A DNA stretch of 64,000 bases from NCBI GenBank assembly GCA_029168955.1, contig JAPDOI010000880.1, forward strand, positions 62,001-126,000, in the 5' to 3' direction. This document shows, piece by piece, positions 1 through 17,080 of this stretch. The position numbers and the translations under genes were made by a program. The notes beneath the pieces were generated by a model that saw nothing but the letters and a program-made list of their open reading frames with translations, ran no database searches and was not told the origin of the DNA. Every line of letters begins with the position of its first letter. Within the stretch, counting starts at the first letter, position 1. This DNA is from Aplectana chamaeleonis (taxonomy: Eukaryota; Nematoda; Chromadorea; Rhabditida; Cosmocercidae).

Positions 1-1
1 C

Positions 2-412
2 TTCGAGCTGCTCCCGCAAGGCAGGACGGTCACCGCCTCCATCTACACCGATCAGCTCGAGAAACTAGACGTCGCCATCCGAGAAAAGCGTCCCCGACGG
101 GCCTCGGTCCACCTGCTGCACGACAACGCCCCCCCCCCCCACGTGGGGAAGGAGACCCAGCAGAAGTTGGCGACGCTCGGCTGGGAGACGGTTGCCCATC
201 CGCCGTATTCCACGGACCTCGCCCCCTCCGACTACCATTTGTTCCGCCCGCTGAAGCACCATTTGGCCGGAAGAAAATTCACCAACTACGACAACCTCAA
301 ATCCGACATCGCGGAGTCGCAGCCCCCGGAGTTCTGGGCGAAGGGCATCGGCGACCTGCCCAATCGATGGGCCACTGTTGTGGATAACTGTGGTGATTAT
401 ATTGTTGATTAG
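2..412 (+). pseudogene. mariner transposase, C-terminal part (5' end outside window)
   Basis: Tc1/mariner-family transposase, which cuts and pastes the element at TA dinucleotides. Only the C-terminal ~135 residues lie in the window and the frame is open from base 2 to the stop. Visible landmarks are HDNA followed by HV, then HPPYSTDLAPSDYHLF, the mariner catalytic block containing the last two acidic residues of the DDD triad. The C-terminal GDLPNRWATVVDNCGDYIVD is typical of mariners of the irritans/cecropia kind. A C-homopolymer (about 130-142) sits inside the HDNA-x-PH motif, giving APPPHV where family members have ARPHV; this adds a residue and replaces the Arg, so activity is doubtful. 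Whether the missing N-terminus is intact cannot be seen. Confidence 0.88.
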
Positions 413-449
413 ACTTATTTTTCAATAAAGTTGAAAAAAATTAAAAATG

Positions 450-485
450 GTGAAATTTTCGGACGAATTATTGGGCAACCTGGTA
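450..485 (+). repeat. mariner 3' terminal inverted repeat and TA target site
   Basis: Read on the minus strand, the end begins CCAGGTTGCCCAATAATTCG, a mariner-like terminal repeat, immediately next to a TA dinucleotide at 484-485. It lies about 70 bp after the transposase stop, the usual spacing. The other end of the element is upstream of the window. Confidence 0.75.
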
Positions 486-840
486 GTTTCAGCCCAACGC
501 GTCGCAGGGAGACCAAGTGCTCCCTTGACATCTCGAGGGTACCAGTCAAGACTCTGGTACTCCATCTGTCATCTGGTTGACTCATGACGATTACGTGAGA
601 AAATTTCCGAATGGGGGGGGAGAAAATGTCCGCGCGTCGCGTGCAGAGAAAATGTCCGCGAACCAAGATAAATCTTGATAACAAATAGATTCGAGTACCA
701 GATTTTCAGACTTTGTTGCATGGTTATACAGCGTTTGAGCATACAGTAAATTAATACACATACATATACGCAATGATTTTGCGGGCTTCAAAATCGAAAA
801 TGTTTCTTTTTCGAAAAATAAAGTTTTTGAATTGAATTGA
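486..840. other. unassigned sequence with a small GTCCG repeat
   Basis: No coding region recognised. Positions about 595-668 hold AGAAAATGTCCG-type motifs repeated about three times; an inverted relative of this block lies at about 11,212-11,298. The rest is AT-rich and featureless. Confidence 0.5.
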
Positions 841-1345
841 TGTGCAGACTATGGGTGGTACAGGCCATAAAACGGCCAAAGTCTCACCGTCGACTGCGTA
901 CCACGCGCCGCGCGACCGCACGCGCGTCGGAAGCAGACGAGTTTTGGCCGCCGCGTGACGAGTTTCGGCCGCCGTGCGGAGGCCGAAACGTCGCTGCGCG
1001 GCGGCCGGAACTCGTCGCGCGGCGGCCAAAACTCGTCTACTTCCGACGCGCGTGCGGTCGCGCAGCGCGTGGTACGCAGTCGACGGTGAGACATTGGCCG
1101 TTTTATGGCCTGTACTTCTCTTGGCATAGGATTTACGGCCGCCTTCTCAAGATGACACCGTACCAACTTGGTGTGCTCCTCGCGCAAAAGACGGTCGTTC
1201 TTGCTGTCCGTCATGCCATCTTTGCAAGTTGACTTTGCTTGGAGCATCGGCAAATGGCTTTCTTATCTCTCTCTCCCTCTCTCTCTATCTCTCTCCCTCT
1301 CTTAATGAGTTAAGTACTCTCTGGGACGGGTGGTTTGGTTGTTTT
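841..1345 (-). pseudogene. LINE-A 3'-region fragment (C-terminal domain), split by a MITE
   Basis: On the minus strand the segment matches the C-terminal region of the LINE-A polyprotein found complete at 35.4-38.9 kb. It includes KQPNHPS-RVLN, the stretch corresponding to the bases around 35,700-35,900 (minus strand), and a GTCTGCACA block. The reading frame is broken by stops and indels. The alignment resumes on both sides of the MITE at 861-1112, so the MITE entered a pre-existing LINE fragment. A CT-rich simple repeat (about 1264-1306) interrupts the coding part. The fragment abuts the 5' end of the forward LINE-A copy A1 at about 1350, so the two copies lie back to back. Confidence 0.75.
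861..1112. mobile_element. CAGGCC-MITE, copy 1 (foldback, TA duplication)
   Basis: 252-bp foldback element. The left end CAGGCCATAAAACGGCC is mirrored by GGCCGTTTTATGGCCTG on the right, and the inverted repeat continues inward through the GTCTCACCGTCGACTGCG region and a GC-rich core. TA lies on both sides (859-860 and 1113-1114), as expected for Tc1/mariner-type integration. No ORF of its own. A second copy is at 26,004-26,212. The GC-rich core (GGCCGCCGCG repeats) gives a strong predicted hairpin. Confidence 0.9.
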
Positions 1346-1356
1346 ATAATATGGAT

Positions 1357-2051
1357 GCTGCCGAGATGTCGTACGTTCGTGCCGTGGCAGTGTGGAGGAA
1401 AGAAGACCACCTCCGTGCAAACCGACGTCAATCCCTCCGCGGAGAGGGTTTTTGTCATGGGAGAGGTGCTGGCTGGCCGCAGCTCTCCTGAAGATCCTAC
1501 TGCAAAGAGCCGGCGTCGAGAGGAACCCAGGACCCGCAAAGAAGAAGAAGTACCCATGTGCCACATGCGACAGAGATGTCAATTGGTATGGAACCAGCGT
1601 CCAATGTTTTGGATGCCAAAGGTGGGTGCACTTCTCTTGTTCGGGTATCAGTTTTGTGAGGCACCACGATTCTTCCTTTCGTTGTATTGTGTGCTCCGCC
1701 TCCATTAACTCCATTTCCTCACCTACCAACCGCCCCCTCTTTATTCTACATATCAATCTCAACCGCCTTCGCGCCAAGCTTTCTGAATTATCTCTCTTCG
1801 CCCGTACTCATCACCCGGATGTTATCATGGTTCAGGAAACCAAACTCTCTCCCTCTGCTACCTCTCGACATCCAAACATCCCGGGCTATACTGCATATCA
1901 TAATCCTAGATCATCTCAAGGAGGCGAAGTGTCTACTTTTGTTCTGTCTTCTCTTCCCTCTCACATCATTCCAAACACTCCAGTGGGATGGCACTCTCAG
2001 TACATCCCAATCCATCTACCTCTAAAAACTCCACTTTCTCTTTTCAATATC

Positions 2052-2054
<3 letters not shown>
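1357..2054 (+). pseudogene. LINE-A copy A1, 5' part: 2A-like motif, PHD finger, start of endonuclease
   Basis: APE-type non-LTR retrotransposon, 5' portion. The 5' end GCTGCCGAGATGTCG is shared with copies A2 and A4. In the main frame a hydrophobic LLKILLQ stretch leads into AGVERNPGP (1509-1535), a 2A-like ribosome-skipping motif with Gly where the canonical motif has Asp. A PHD-type zinc finger follows (CATC, CFGC, WVHFSC, CIVC). The apurinic-type endonuclease then begins (LHINLN, MVQETKLS with the catalytic Glu). No ATG precedes the 2A motif in this frame; an ATG at about 1364 opens a different short frame. The copy is interrupted by the (TA)n at 2055 and resumes at 6542. It most resembles jockey/I-group LINEs by RT style; exact clade not established. 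Confidence 0.85.
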
Positions 2055-2111
<57 letters not shown>

Positions 2112-2116
2112 GTATA

Positions 2117-2153
<37 letters not shown>
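2055..2153. repeat. (TA)n microsatellite at the RTE 5' boundary
   Basis: About 100 bp of almost pure TA with a few TGTA/TCTG interruptions. It sits where LINE-A copies have a short ATCTACATTCC-type stretch, so a small TA-rich target probably expanded around the RTE insertion. Confidence 0.9.
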
Positions 2154-9245
<7,092 letters not shown>

Positions 9246-9924
9246 AAGCTCTGCTTTTCTGTTCTGGCTCTGGCATACTTGGTAAGTGCAGCCACGGCAC
9301 TGGAAAAAGGTGTTGTGCTGTTGCGTATCTCTACTGATACTGAAGGCTGCGCCATAATCGACGGCAAAAATGTATTTTTTCTTAATTTCGAAGAAAAGTT
9401 ACCGAGTACCAAGAAAAATGAAGTTACAAAAAAAATAGAAATAACAGAGAAAAATTTCTTTTTTTCTTGTTATTCCTGCGTGGAAATACTTTAGGTATAT
9501 AGATAATGCTTGTGTATGGGAGGAGAACTCACTGTTTTTCAACGTTCCCAATGCTTTTTCTTCAAAATTCAGAAGAATTTTACAACTTTGCTGTTGTTTG
9601 TCGCTTAACATACAGTATGCTTAGAGGGATTACGCAACCGCGCAGCCGCCTTTTTCCGTTCCCGCGAACGTTCCACATCTGAAGGGGATGCTACTGTCGC
9701 TTTCCATAATATGAAAAAAGGAAGTGTGAAAATGGACCTGTGTTTGCATGAACATCCATGTGCATAACGCTCTTCGAACTAAATTCTCGTAGACATAACA
9801 CGATCCGTATGAAGATATGTCTTATTATTTGGCCAATTGCAGCAAATCGCTCCAGCCGCGAAGCGGCTGGAGAGGTTTGGTTTTGCCCGGGACTTGTGAT
9901 TACTTAGAATTGTGTAAAGTAGGT
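9246..9924. other. unassigned AT-rich flank
   Basis: I see no gene here. The region holds short A/T homopolymers and a small GC-rich imperfect palindrome near 9,848-9,870 (CCAGCCGCGAAGCGGCTGG). Confidence 0.5.
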
Positions 9925-9971
9925 AATAAAACCGGCATGTGGATCGAACCCACACCGCGGGTGTGGCTAAG

Positions 9972-10104
9972 GGGCTGAGCAGAGTGCCACCGCGGCGCGG
10001 CGCGGCCTGGTGATTGAGAGCCGTATTGATAGATCGCGGCGATCTATCAATACGGCTCTCCATCATCAGACCGCGCCGCGCCGCGGTGGCACTCTGCTCA
10101 GCCC
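9972..10104. mobile_element. palindromic mini-element, copy 1 (5-bp duplication CTAAG)
   Basis: 133-bp near-perfect palindrome running from GGGCTGAGCAGAGTGCC to GGCACTCTGCTCAGCCC, centred on GATCGCGGCGATC. CTAAG flanks both sides (9967-9971, 10105-10109). The uninterrupted form of the target is preserved in the opposite arm of the host foldback (rc of 10,703-10,733 reads GTGTGGCTAAGGAGCAG), which proves insertion. No coding capacity. Confidence 0.92.
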
Positions 10105-10405
10105 CTAAGGAGCAGTTCGGCTAGCACACGCGACGCGCGACGGAAAAACGCTGTGCGCGCTCATCGTCCTTGGGGCGCGTTAACCGACAACCTTCGAAGA
10201 AAGTAGCCGTTATCCCATTGTAGCCGTCCCCCTTTATCATTTTTGAATTCTATTCATATTTTTTTGTTTATAATGTGTTTTTCTAGACGCAATGCTTCTC
10301 ATACCATCGTTTCAATGGAATTCACCCTTTGGAAACAAGTTTTTTTACAGTTCTTTTGGTTGCTTCTTGGAGCGGAATGATATTGATTCCGACGCCGACC
10401 CTACG

Positions 10406-10533
10406 GGCCTGAGCAGAGTGCCACCACGGCGCGGCGCGGCCTGATGATGGAGAGCCGTATTGATAGATCGCCGCGATCTATCAATACGGCTCTCCACCAT
10501 CAGGCCGCGCCGCGGTGGCACTCTGCTCAGGCC
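10406..10533. mobile_element. palindromic mini-element, copy 2 (5-bp duplication CTACG)
   Basis: 128-bp near-perfect palindrome from GGCCTGAGCAGAG to CTCTGCTCAGGCC, same family as 9972-10104, here with CTACG on both sides (10401-10405 and 10534-10538). Both targets fit CTANG. The GC-rich arms (GCGGCGCGGC) and the inner AT-rich GATAGATC-containing core match copy 1. Confidence 0.92.
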
Positions 10534-10995
10534 CTACGTCTGACACATCAACCTACTTGAAAGAAATGCAAAAAGCGATAGAGGGGAACGGCTAAAATGG
10601 AACAACAACACATTTTTTAATGACCTCGGTTAACGCGCCCCAAGGACGATGAGCGCGCACAGCGTTTTACCGCCGCGCGCGTCGTGTGTACCAGCCGAAC
10701 TGCTCCTTAGCCACACCCGCGGTGTGGATTCGATCCACATGCCAATAAAACCAGTTAAACAGTGTATCTTGTTTTGACTGCGTCAGCGGCATATATCCTG
10801 TTTTGCTACAATTCATCACTTTTGAGCGTTTCTTACCTTTGTGGAGACGGATTTAAAAACTCGTTTGAAGCGCTCACCGTCACGATTTGCGAAAAACCAC
10901 ACGATACCTTGATAAACGGGGAAAGCTTTATGCACAGACGCTATTAGTTAAAAAACTAGTTGTTACACATGGCAAAGAAAAGATTGGCTATTCAG

Positions 10996-11136
10996 TAGTG
11001 TTGCCCGAATACTCGTTTGTTCGAATATTCGAAGAAGTGGATTATTCGGGTTATTCGAATAATCGAATATTCAAAGAAGTGGATTATTCAAATTATTCGT
11101 CTATTCACATATTCAAAAAAATTCGTTACAACACTA
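10996..11136. mobile_element. hAT MITE with TTCGAA-type subterminal repeats
   Basis: 141-bp element with terminal repeats TAGTGTTG/CAACACTA and an exact 8-bp duplication CTATTCAG (10988-10995, 11137-11144). The 8-bp duplication and TAGTG start fit hAT. The interior is mostly reiterated ATTCGAATATTCGAA, itself self-complementary. Confidence 0.87.
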
Positions 11137-11211
11137 CTATTCAGATAGTAGTCCTTGGCTTCGCGGAATTCTGCTTCATAGCCGAAGTTTGCTCCAATGC
11201 AGACGCTTCCT

Positions 11212-11298
11212 CCGCGGACATTTTCTTCCCCTCGCGGACATTTTCTCTGCACGCGACGCTCGGACATTTTCTTTCCCCCCATTCGGACATTTTCTCCG
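11212..11298. repeat. CGGACATTTTCT direct repeats
   Basis: Four copies of GGACATTTTCT spaced 15-30 bp apart. The reverse complement resembles the block at about 595-668, including a shared GCGTCGCGTGCAGAG segment, so this is a dispersed repeat of unknown type. Confidence 0.65.
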
Positions 11299-13499
11299 TA
11301 AAAGACTCATGACATGTCCTGTCCATGGGTCAAGTAGACCGTTGTCCCGTTCATCGAAGGGGCAACGGGATGAGCGGAATTCCGAATTCCGGTGGTTTTT
11401 GGCCTTCCGATTTCAAAAAAACTCACGGGATGAGAATTTTTACCACTCTTCCTTGCTGACATGGTTGAGCAGGATTGTGACTTGGCGCAACGGGGATTCG
11501 TAAAAAATTTTGGAAAAAAAATTCAAAAAAAAAAAAAGTTGAGGAGGGGTCATAACATTTTTGGAGAAAAATTGAGAGTTTCCTCCAAACCTTTTGGTAA
11601 GGTAAAATGGGGTAGGGATAGGAAAATTGTCTTTTATAACCACAAGTTTGAAAATTTTCCAAATTTGTCACTCAAAAAGAGTCAAAGCGATTTTTCATCT
11701 CGAGAGGGGGAGCGTGAATTTTTTCTTAGAATCCCCGAAATTTCGGCGAACAGGGAGTCGTAGCTCCAACAAAAGTTGACGCAGCGGCCTGCTCAACCCT
11801 GCTTGCCGAATCCCTAGGGGAGGGGGGTTATTTCGGGCTTTCCAGAAAGCCAGGGTTGATTGTATTCACATGAAAATTATTCAGTAAGAAAAGAAAGTGG
11901 TGACTGTGTGGATCACTTCGTAGTTTTCAGAATCTAGTATTTTTTACAAGTCTTACTATAAGCAGTTCCTAGCTCTTTCGTTCGAACATCACTGCCGCAA
12001 CCCCGGAAGTTCTCTTGGTGAAGCAAGGTAGTTGTCAAGATGGTTGCTGTGCCTTTTGGGAAGTATGTGCGTTTTGGGATACATGTTGAATTTTGAAGTG
12101 AATTTTGTCGAAAGTCTATAGAGCCAGCGGCGAATCATGCTCAGATTAATGAAGTATTCACCAAGTTTCGGGTGTAAAAGTTGTGTTGTACCCAAGGATG
12201 CGGTCTGAGCCTTCCGAACATTACAGCTGCAATGAAAGGGGTTGGTCGAATCGGATGGGTACCAGGGTAAGGCGTTTCCTGGTTAGCGGGCCATGGAATT
12301 TGCGACCCCCCATCCGTGTTGGAAATTTTCGCGACCCTCCCCCCCCCCCCCCCAACTCAGAATGGTAGTGAGTGTACCACGGATAGGGATTCAATTGTAC
12401 TGGATTTCAATTATGTGCTAAAAACGAATAATTATTAGGAAACTTCCATGAAATCAGGTCCTTTTGACGATACCCCTAATATAGCACGCGTTTTTCACCT
12501 CCGTGTGCACTAAGTCAGAACAGCGTTTTTCGCAACTTTTACGCCCCGGCAGACACGCTCACCGTCCTTGGTTCGACCGCAGAATTCCGCGATTAAAAAT
12601 AGGCTCAGTATAGGCCCCTTCAAAACAGAAACCATCCGTCTGTAGACCATCGCCCCCGAGTGACGCTTCTATTTTTGAGGCGTTTCTCGACCCTTTTTTG
12701 AATTTTTTATTTCATAAAATCAAATTTTCTTGCACGACTGAGTCCCAAATTTTGCATGATGACCAGTGAAGTCCCTGTGGCCCTTCCGCTTAGGGCCCAG
12801 AGCTGCGGCCCTCCCTTGGTTATGATAACTGAGGGTGCTCAACCCCGACGGGTGCTTGAGAAAAAGATTGCAGGGGGCGCTAAGCTAATCTTATGTGTAT
12901 CGGTTTCCTTGCTGTTCCTTGAACATAACCAAAATTTTCCAGGCTGTGTTCTAGATGTGCTGAGGAGCACGACCGTCTAGCACATTTAATTAAGAAGGTT
13001 TGTTTTTTTTTCTCGCGCGGAACTTTATATATGAAAAGCGTGGATAACACATTAGAGGCATACCATCAACTCTGTCTTTCAGGATTCGCTTGTTCAAGCT
13101 CCATCGAAGTATACTCAGTGTTGGAGCCATCTTCGTCTAATCGATAGCCGTTGTAAACTCTGTGACCGAGTTAGTTGTTTCAGATACTTAGTCTAGTATT
13201 CAAGTTAGTAAAACTGCTGAGAACAGTTGAACTTATATGAGCATATGCAGTAAATTTCGATCATGCAAAAGAAACGTCATCCGGCATTCGCTTCATTTTA
13301 AAGGCTCCGTCCAAGATCGTGGGTGAATTTTCATATTATGGCCCGGCTAACCTGCCAAGCGCCGAATCTCAACTCTTTAGAATAAACGAGAAAAACCGAG
13401 CACACCCATTCCCTCCTCCCCCCACATCAGCTTCCATTCGCTCCGCTAATTCAGGGTTCCCGTTCTGAATAGGGACGAGGCGGGACATGGATTTTGAGC
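11299..13499. other. unassigned sequence
   Basis: No gene recognised. An 11-bp inverted pair, GGTTGAGCAGG near 11,463 and CCTGCTCAACC near 11,790, could bound a small element, but no target duplication was found. A 15-bp C tract lies near 12,339-12,353. Remaining short ORFs have no recognisable motifs. Confidence 0.4.
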
Positions 13500-13736
13500 A
13501 AAATCTACGTTCTTCCATTTGTTATCGATCTAGCTTTTTTAGTGTGGTCTGCTTCGGCGCGATGGCTGCTAGGGACGAGAGATAACAGGCCCGAGACAAC
13601 TCGTCTACGAATTTCTTGCTGTCTGAAATCACCATCTTTGAGAGCCAGCAAGTTCTTTCGCAGTGGATTTCGAGCGATTCTGAAGACACCGTTGGGATCA
13701 GGCCTAAATTCTATGCAATATAAGCAGAATTCATGC

Positions 13737-14939
13737 TTTCTGAATCCATGCTGAATCACTTGCTTCTCATTGTGCTCCGCCAGGTCCTTTACGATCAGTT
13801 TTTCGGCTACCTTCGCGAACTCGGACAGTAAGCTAATAGGTCTGCATCCTTTGATTGAAGCCTGAGGTTTCCCCGGCTTGGGCAGCGGCACAACGTTAGC
13901 TGTCTTCCATTTCTGTGGGATGGTGCAGGGTCTGAACGAGGTGTCTATCAAATCAGTGAGAAGCGGAAGGATTTCAGTTGGTAACTTCTTCAAGACAGCA
14001 GGGATCATTCCGTCAGGACCAACAGCTTCAGAGTTCCGCATATCCTTCATAACCTTCTCAATCTGCGTCGTAGTGAACGCATCGGCCGTGCTCATAAGCG
14101 GGAGGCGGCACAGCTCTCTTTCGGTGACTCTGTTCTGCGGACCACGCTTTGCACTGGTAATGAAAAAACTTTTCCCGAGCGCATAAGCGGCTTCTTTTCC
14201 TCATTTGAATACACCGTTGTCTAATTCGATTGTGGAGACGGTAGCAGGCAAGCTCTTACCCGAGAGCTTCCGTAATACCTTCCAGGTAGCTGCACTTTCC
14301 GTCTTGAAATCCAACTGCCCAGTTAACTTTTCCCACTTTTCTTTCTTGTGTCTGTCTAGATCATTTTTGGTCTCATCGTCAACTTCAGCAACGACGGGGT
14401 CCAGATGGTTTACCGCTCTCCTGGCATCTCTTGTCTTGATCTTGTCGAGGATCTCCCTTGTGACATTTGGATAGAACGTCCTAATGCGGCCGACAGGAAT
14501 AGCCGCTTTCATGGCTCTGCGGATCGCGTCAGATAAATGGCACTCTTTCTGGTGCGAAGACGGGGACATGGTCAATTGACAGAGTAGTTGAGGTGGACCA
14601 TGAGCAAAAGTTATAGAGGATGGACAAGATTAGAGATATGTCTGGGCTGGAGGATCGGCCGTTGGTAGGGAGACGAGTTTGCTGATAATCGTTTATGATG
14701 ACCAGGTCGCACTCGTCTGCCCATTCCTCGACGTCATTTCCTCTAGCATCAGAGCCAAGAGACGAGCAAAAAGTGTGAGCGTTGAAATCGCCCGCGAAAA
14801 CAACCGTAGATGATAGGGAACAGTCGTAAAGCTGTTCGAGAAGTGGAATAGGGTTGTAAGAAGAGGGGCATGAGGTAGTAGGTGGAACATATATGTTGAA
14901 GAGAGAAAGAGGTGTCTTAAGAGGTAGATGGATTGGTAG
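13737..14939 (-). pseudogene. LINE-A copy A2, middle part: endonuclease end and RT start
   Basis: Minus-strand LINE-A. From 14,939 downward it carries the endonuclease motifs LPLKTPLSLFNIY, VVFAGDFNAHTFCSSL, NDYQQTRLP and SIDHVPVF. The linker (HLSDAIRRAMKAAIPVGR) and RT start follow (GPDGMIPAVLKKL, PLPKPGKPQASIKGC, KVAEKLIVKDLAEHN, HGFRK). A deletion near 14,575 joins endonuclease to linker. The copy ends abruptly at about 13,737, before the catalytic RT boxes. The open frame then continues into unrelated sequence to 13,505 (residues EFCLYCIEFRPDPNGVF and on). It is the 3' continuation of the segments at 17.1-17.35 and 17.9-18.3 kb. Confidence 0.85.
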
Positions 14940-17080
14940 TATACATTCCATCCGACGGAGTCGGTTTCGGATATCCGGGTCGGATAATCCGATCGGATAA
15001 TTATCCGAAATCCGATCCGACGTCAAAATGGCGCTTTCGGATTGATCCGAAATCCGATCAGACGAAAAAACACGATATCCGAAATATCCGATATCCGGAA
15101 AAGTGAAAATCGAAGGATCCGATCAGAAAACCGGATAATCGGATAATTCCGGATGAAAATTGGACAATTTCGGTTGAAAATCGGATAATTTCGGATAAAA
15201 CCAAATATAATTGCGTTCATTTCACTCAATTCATCAATCGCGCCCTAAAAGTGATTACTGACCCACTGCCCAGTGTTTTTGCCTTGTCCGAAATTCGAAA
15301 TCAATCTCCGTCGACGTGCACGACGCAAATAACGATGATGTGCGCCTGTGATTTATGCGCGCACATGTATTTTGACGCATTGTCGGCGCCAAAATTGAAA
15401 TTTCGAAATCCAGAAGATTCTTCCGTCTGCTACCGGCTTCGCGGCGCTTCGTCCGGGAACCGTACGCCGGGGCGTTCGAGCCGCTCCGCGGCGCTCCATA
15501 AATTTAGAGCAGACAGGGCTGTAGGTCTAACCGGACATGAAAATAGATGCAATGAATCATGTCCAACACGTTGACAATCAGGACATTTATCGGGGGCTGA
15601 CTGGTCAATCCTCTGTGCGTAGACCTTGACGTAGGTAGAATGACCGCATCGAAGACCTGCTAGGATGGTCAGCTGAGCAGGTCAGTTTCACTATCATCGA
15701 TTAGAGGAGGCACACCGCCATATACGAGATTGGGCTGAGCAGCAGACAACTATTCTGTCATGAAACGTGAACATATGCTCAGCCATCTGCAGTCCTCTAA
15801 GCGAGTGCTCGGAGGTTCCGAAACATGCAGTACCATGGCTCTATACGTTTTACGCACCACATCCTTTGTGCTGCCCCAGGTGGTGCCACCAAGGGCACGC
15901 GGAATGTTGTTGCGTGAATTGGCTGCAGCAGCATATATACGTGTGTTCTCGTATAAACGTAAAGAGGGATCCAGGAAGGATGTGTTACACCTGTACTTGA
16001 ATTTGTCAAAATCCCAGTCTTCCATTCAGTGGCGAAGAACCGGAGCGTGTCATCCTTCGTCACGATTCTATGAGCACTCGTACCCGCCGCGATCTTAGGT
16101 TCATCTGTCAAATAAGCCCACTTAGAAAAGCAACTGTTTAGAACATCAAATCCCTAGGTCACTTACTATTCGCATTTTGAAAGGGGAGGGAAACTCTGGG
16201 TGTTGTGAAATTAACCGCTGTTTTCCGGACGCGAACATTGAAAAAAAAACAGCCTAACCAATTCCTGGAGCCGAACTGCGCTCAAGTTTTTCTATGTTTC
16301 GTGCTGTGTACGGCCAGAGCATTTTGCTTGCGCCTCTTTCTGGTTACCTCGGAAGGTTTCTGGTTTCCGCTGTTGGAATTCCTGTGCGAGCAGCGGCGTG
16401 CCGCGGCAGACTCCGTGGCGAGGAATGGGCCCCAAATATTTAGTTGCCCAGGATTCGCTGCGCTACATTACTTTCCAAACGTCAGAACTCGAAATTTTTT
16501 CTGTACCAACATGCAGTCGTCGAGAAGCTTGGGCGCATTGAGGTCAAATCCGATTATGATGAAGCTGACTTGGATAGTGGCGAATCTACTTCCGGAGAGG
16601 AAGATGACACCGAAATAGTCGACTGAACGCGTGTCTTCAAATGCGCTGTACGATTAAAGCAACCATATCAGTCCGAGATCTCCAAATATGTCTTGTTTTA
16701 TGATCACCACGATAGTTTGTTGTATTTTTTTCCAATCTGGGGTGGAATTCACAAAACGCTAACCACATTTCAACCATGGCTAGCGTAGCCATTACATTCG
16801 GTTTTAGAATGGTATTTCCTTTAATACACGCAGTTGAATCTTCGGTACTACTAAAAATTTTCTTATCCGTTTTTTCATCCGAATTATCCGGTGGATCCGA
16901 TTTCATCCGGTCGGATATCCGATAACCGATCCGATCGAAAATTCTCGTTTTGGATAGGATCCGTTATCCGAAATTCTCGTTTGGGCCAGTATCCGTTTTA
17001 TCCGATGAGTCGGTTTTGCAAAATCGGCAATATCCGAAAATCCGATCCGACGCGATTTTGGCCATCGGATGGAATGTATA
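14940..17080. mobile_element. 2.1-kb hAT-like nonautonomous element with ATCCGA subterminal repeats
   Basis: Ends TATACATTCCATCCGA and its inverse TCGGATGGAATGTATA. An exact 8-bp duplication ATTGGTAG flanks it (14932-14939, 17081-17088), and LINE-A sequence is continuous across the site. Both subterminal zones (about 14,950-15,200 and 16,870-17,060) are packed with ATCCGA/TCGGAT in both orientations, likely transposase-binding sites. The 8-bp duplication suggests hAT, though the first bases are not the usual CAGNG/TAGNG. The interior holds a reverse LINE-B fragment (about 15.5-16.1 kb). A short acidic-tailed ORF ends at 16,626 (LDSGESTSGEEDDTEIVD); no transposase motif could be recognised. 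Confidence 0.83.
15510..16112 (-). pseudogene. LINE-B 3' fragment inside the hAT-like element
   Basis: Minus-strand remnant related to the LINE-B at 61.8-64 kb. It shows SFLDPSLRLYENTRIYAAAA and IPRALGGTTWGSTKDVVRKT (the region after the RT catalytic core). After an internal deletion near 15,690-15,780 comes the C-terminal cysteine region around 15,520-15,660. The 3' edge is at about 15,510. The frame is broken. It must have inserted into, or been carried within, the surrounding element. Confidence 0.72.

Larger units (their letters stand above)
9934..10743. mobile_element. Mutator-like foldback element (9-bp target duplication)
   Basis: 810-bp element with ends GGCATGTGG and CCACATGCC and long inverted repeats. 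Excluding the nested insertion, the arms run about 130-140 bp, through GCGGGTGTGGCTAAGGAGCA and on to GGGGCGCGTTAACCG. A perfect 9-bp duplication AATAAAACC flanks it (9925-9933 and 10744-10752). Long inverted repeats plus a 9-bp duplication point to the Mutator/MULE superfamily (inference; no transposase present). Two ~130-bp palindromes are inserted in it, one in the left arm and one in the core. Confidence 0.88.

Noticed and set aside
9934..9975. tRNA-like T-arm (TGTGG ATCGAAC CCACA) in the ends of the Mutator-like foldback
   Set aside because: The 5+7+5 geometry and a B-box-like GGATCGAACCC are present, but there is no A box, D arm or acceptor stem, so no tRNA or tRNA-derived SINE can be claimed.
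11461..11800. MITE bounded by GGTTGAGCAGG / CCTGCTCAACC
   Set aside because: Only 11 bp of inverted repeat and no target duplication; could be chance.
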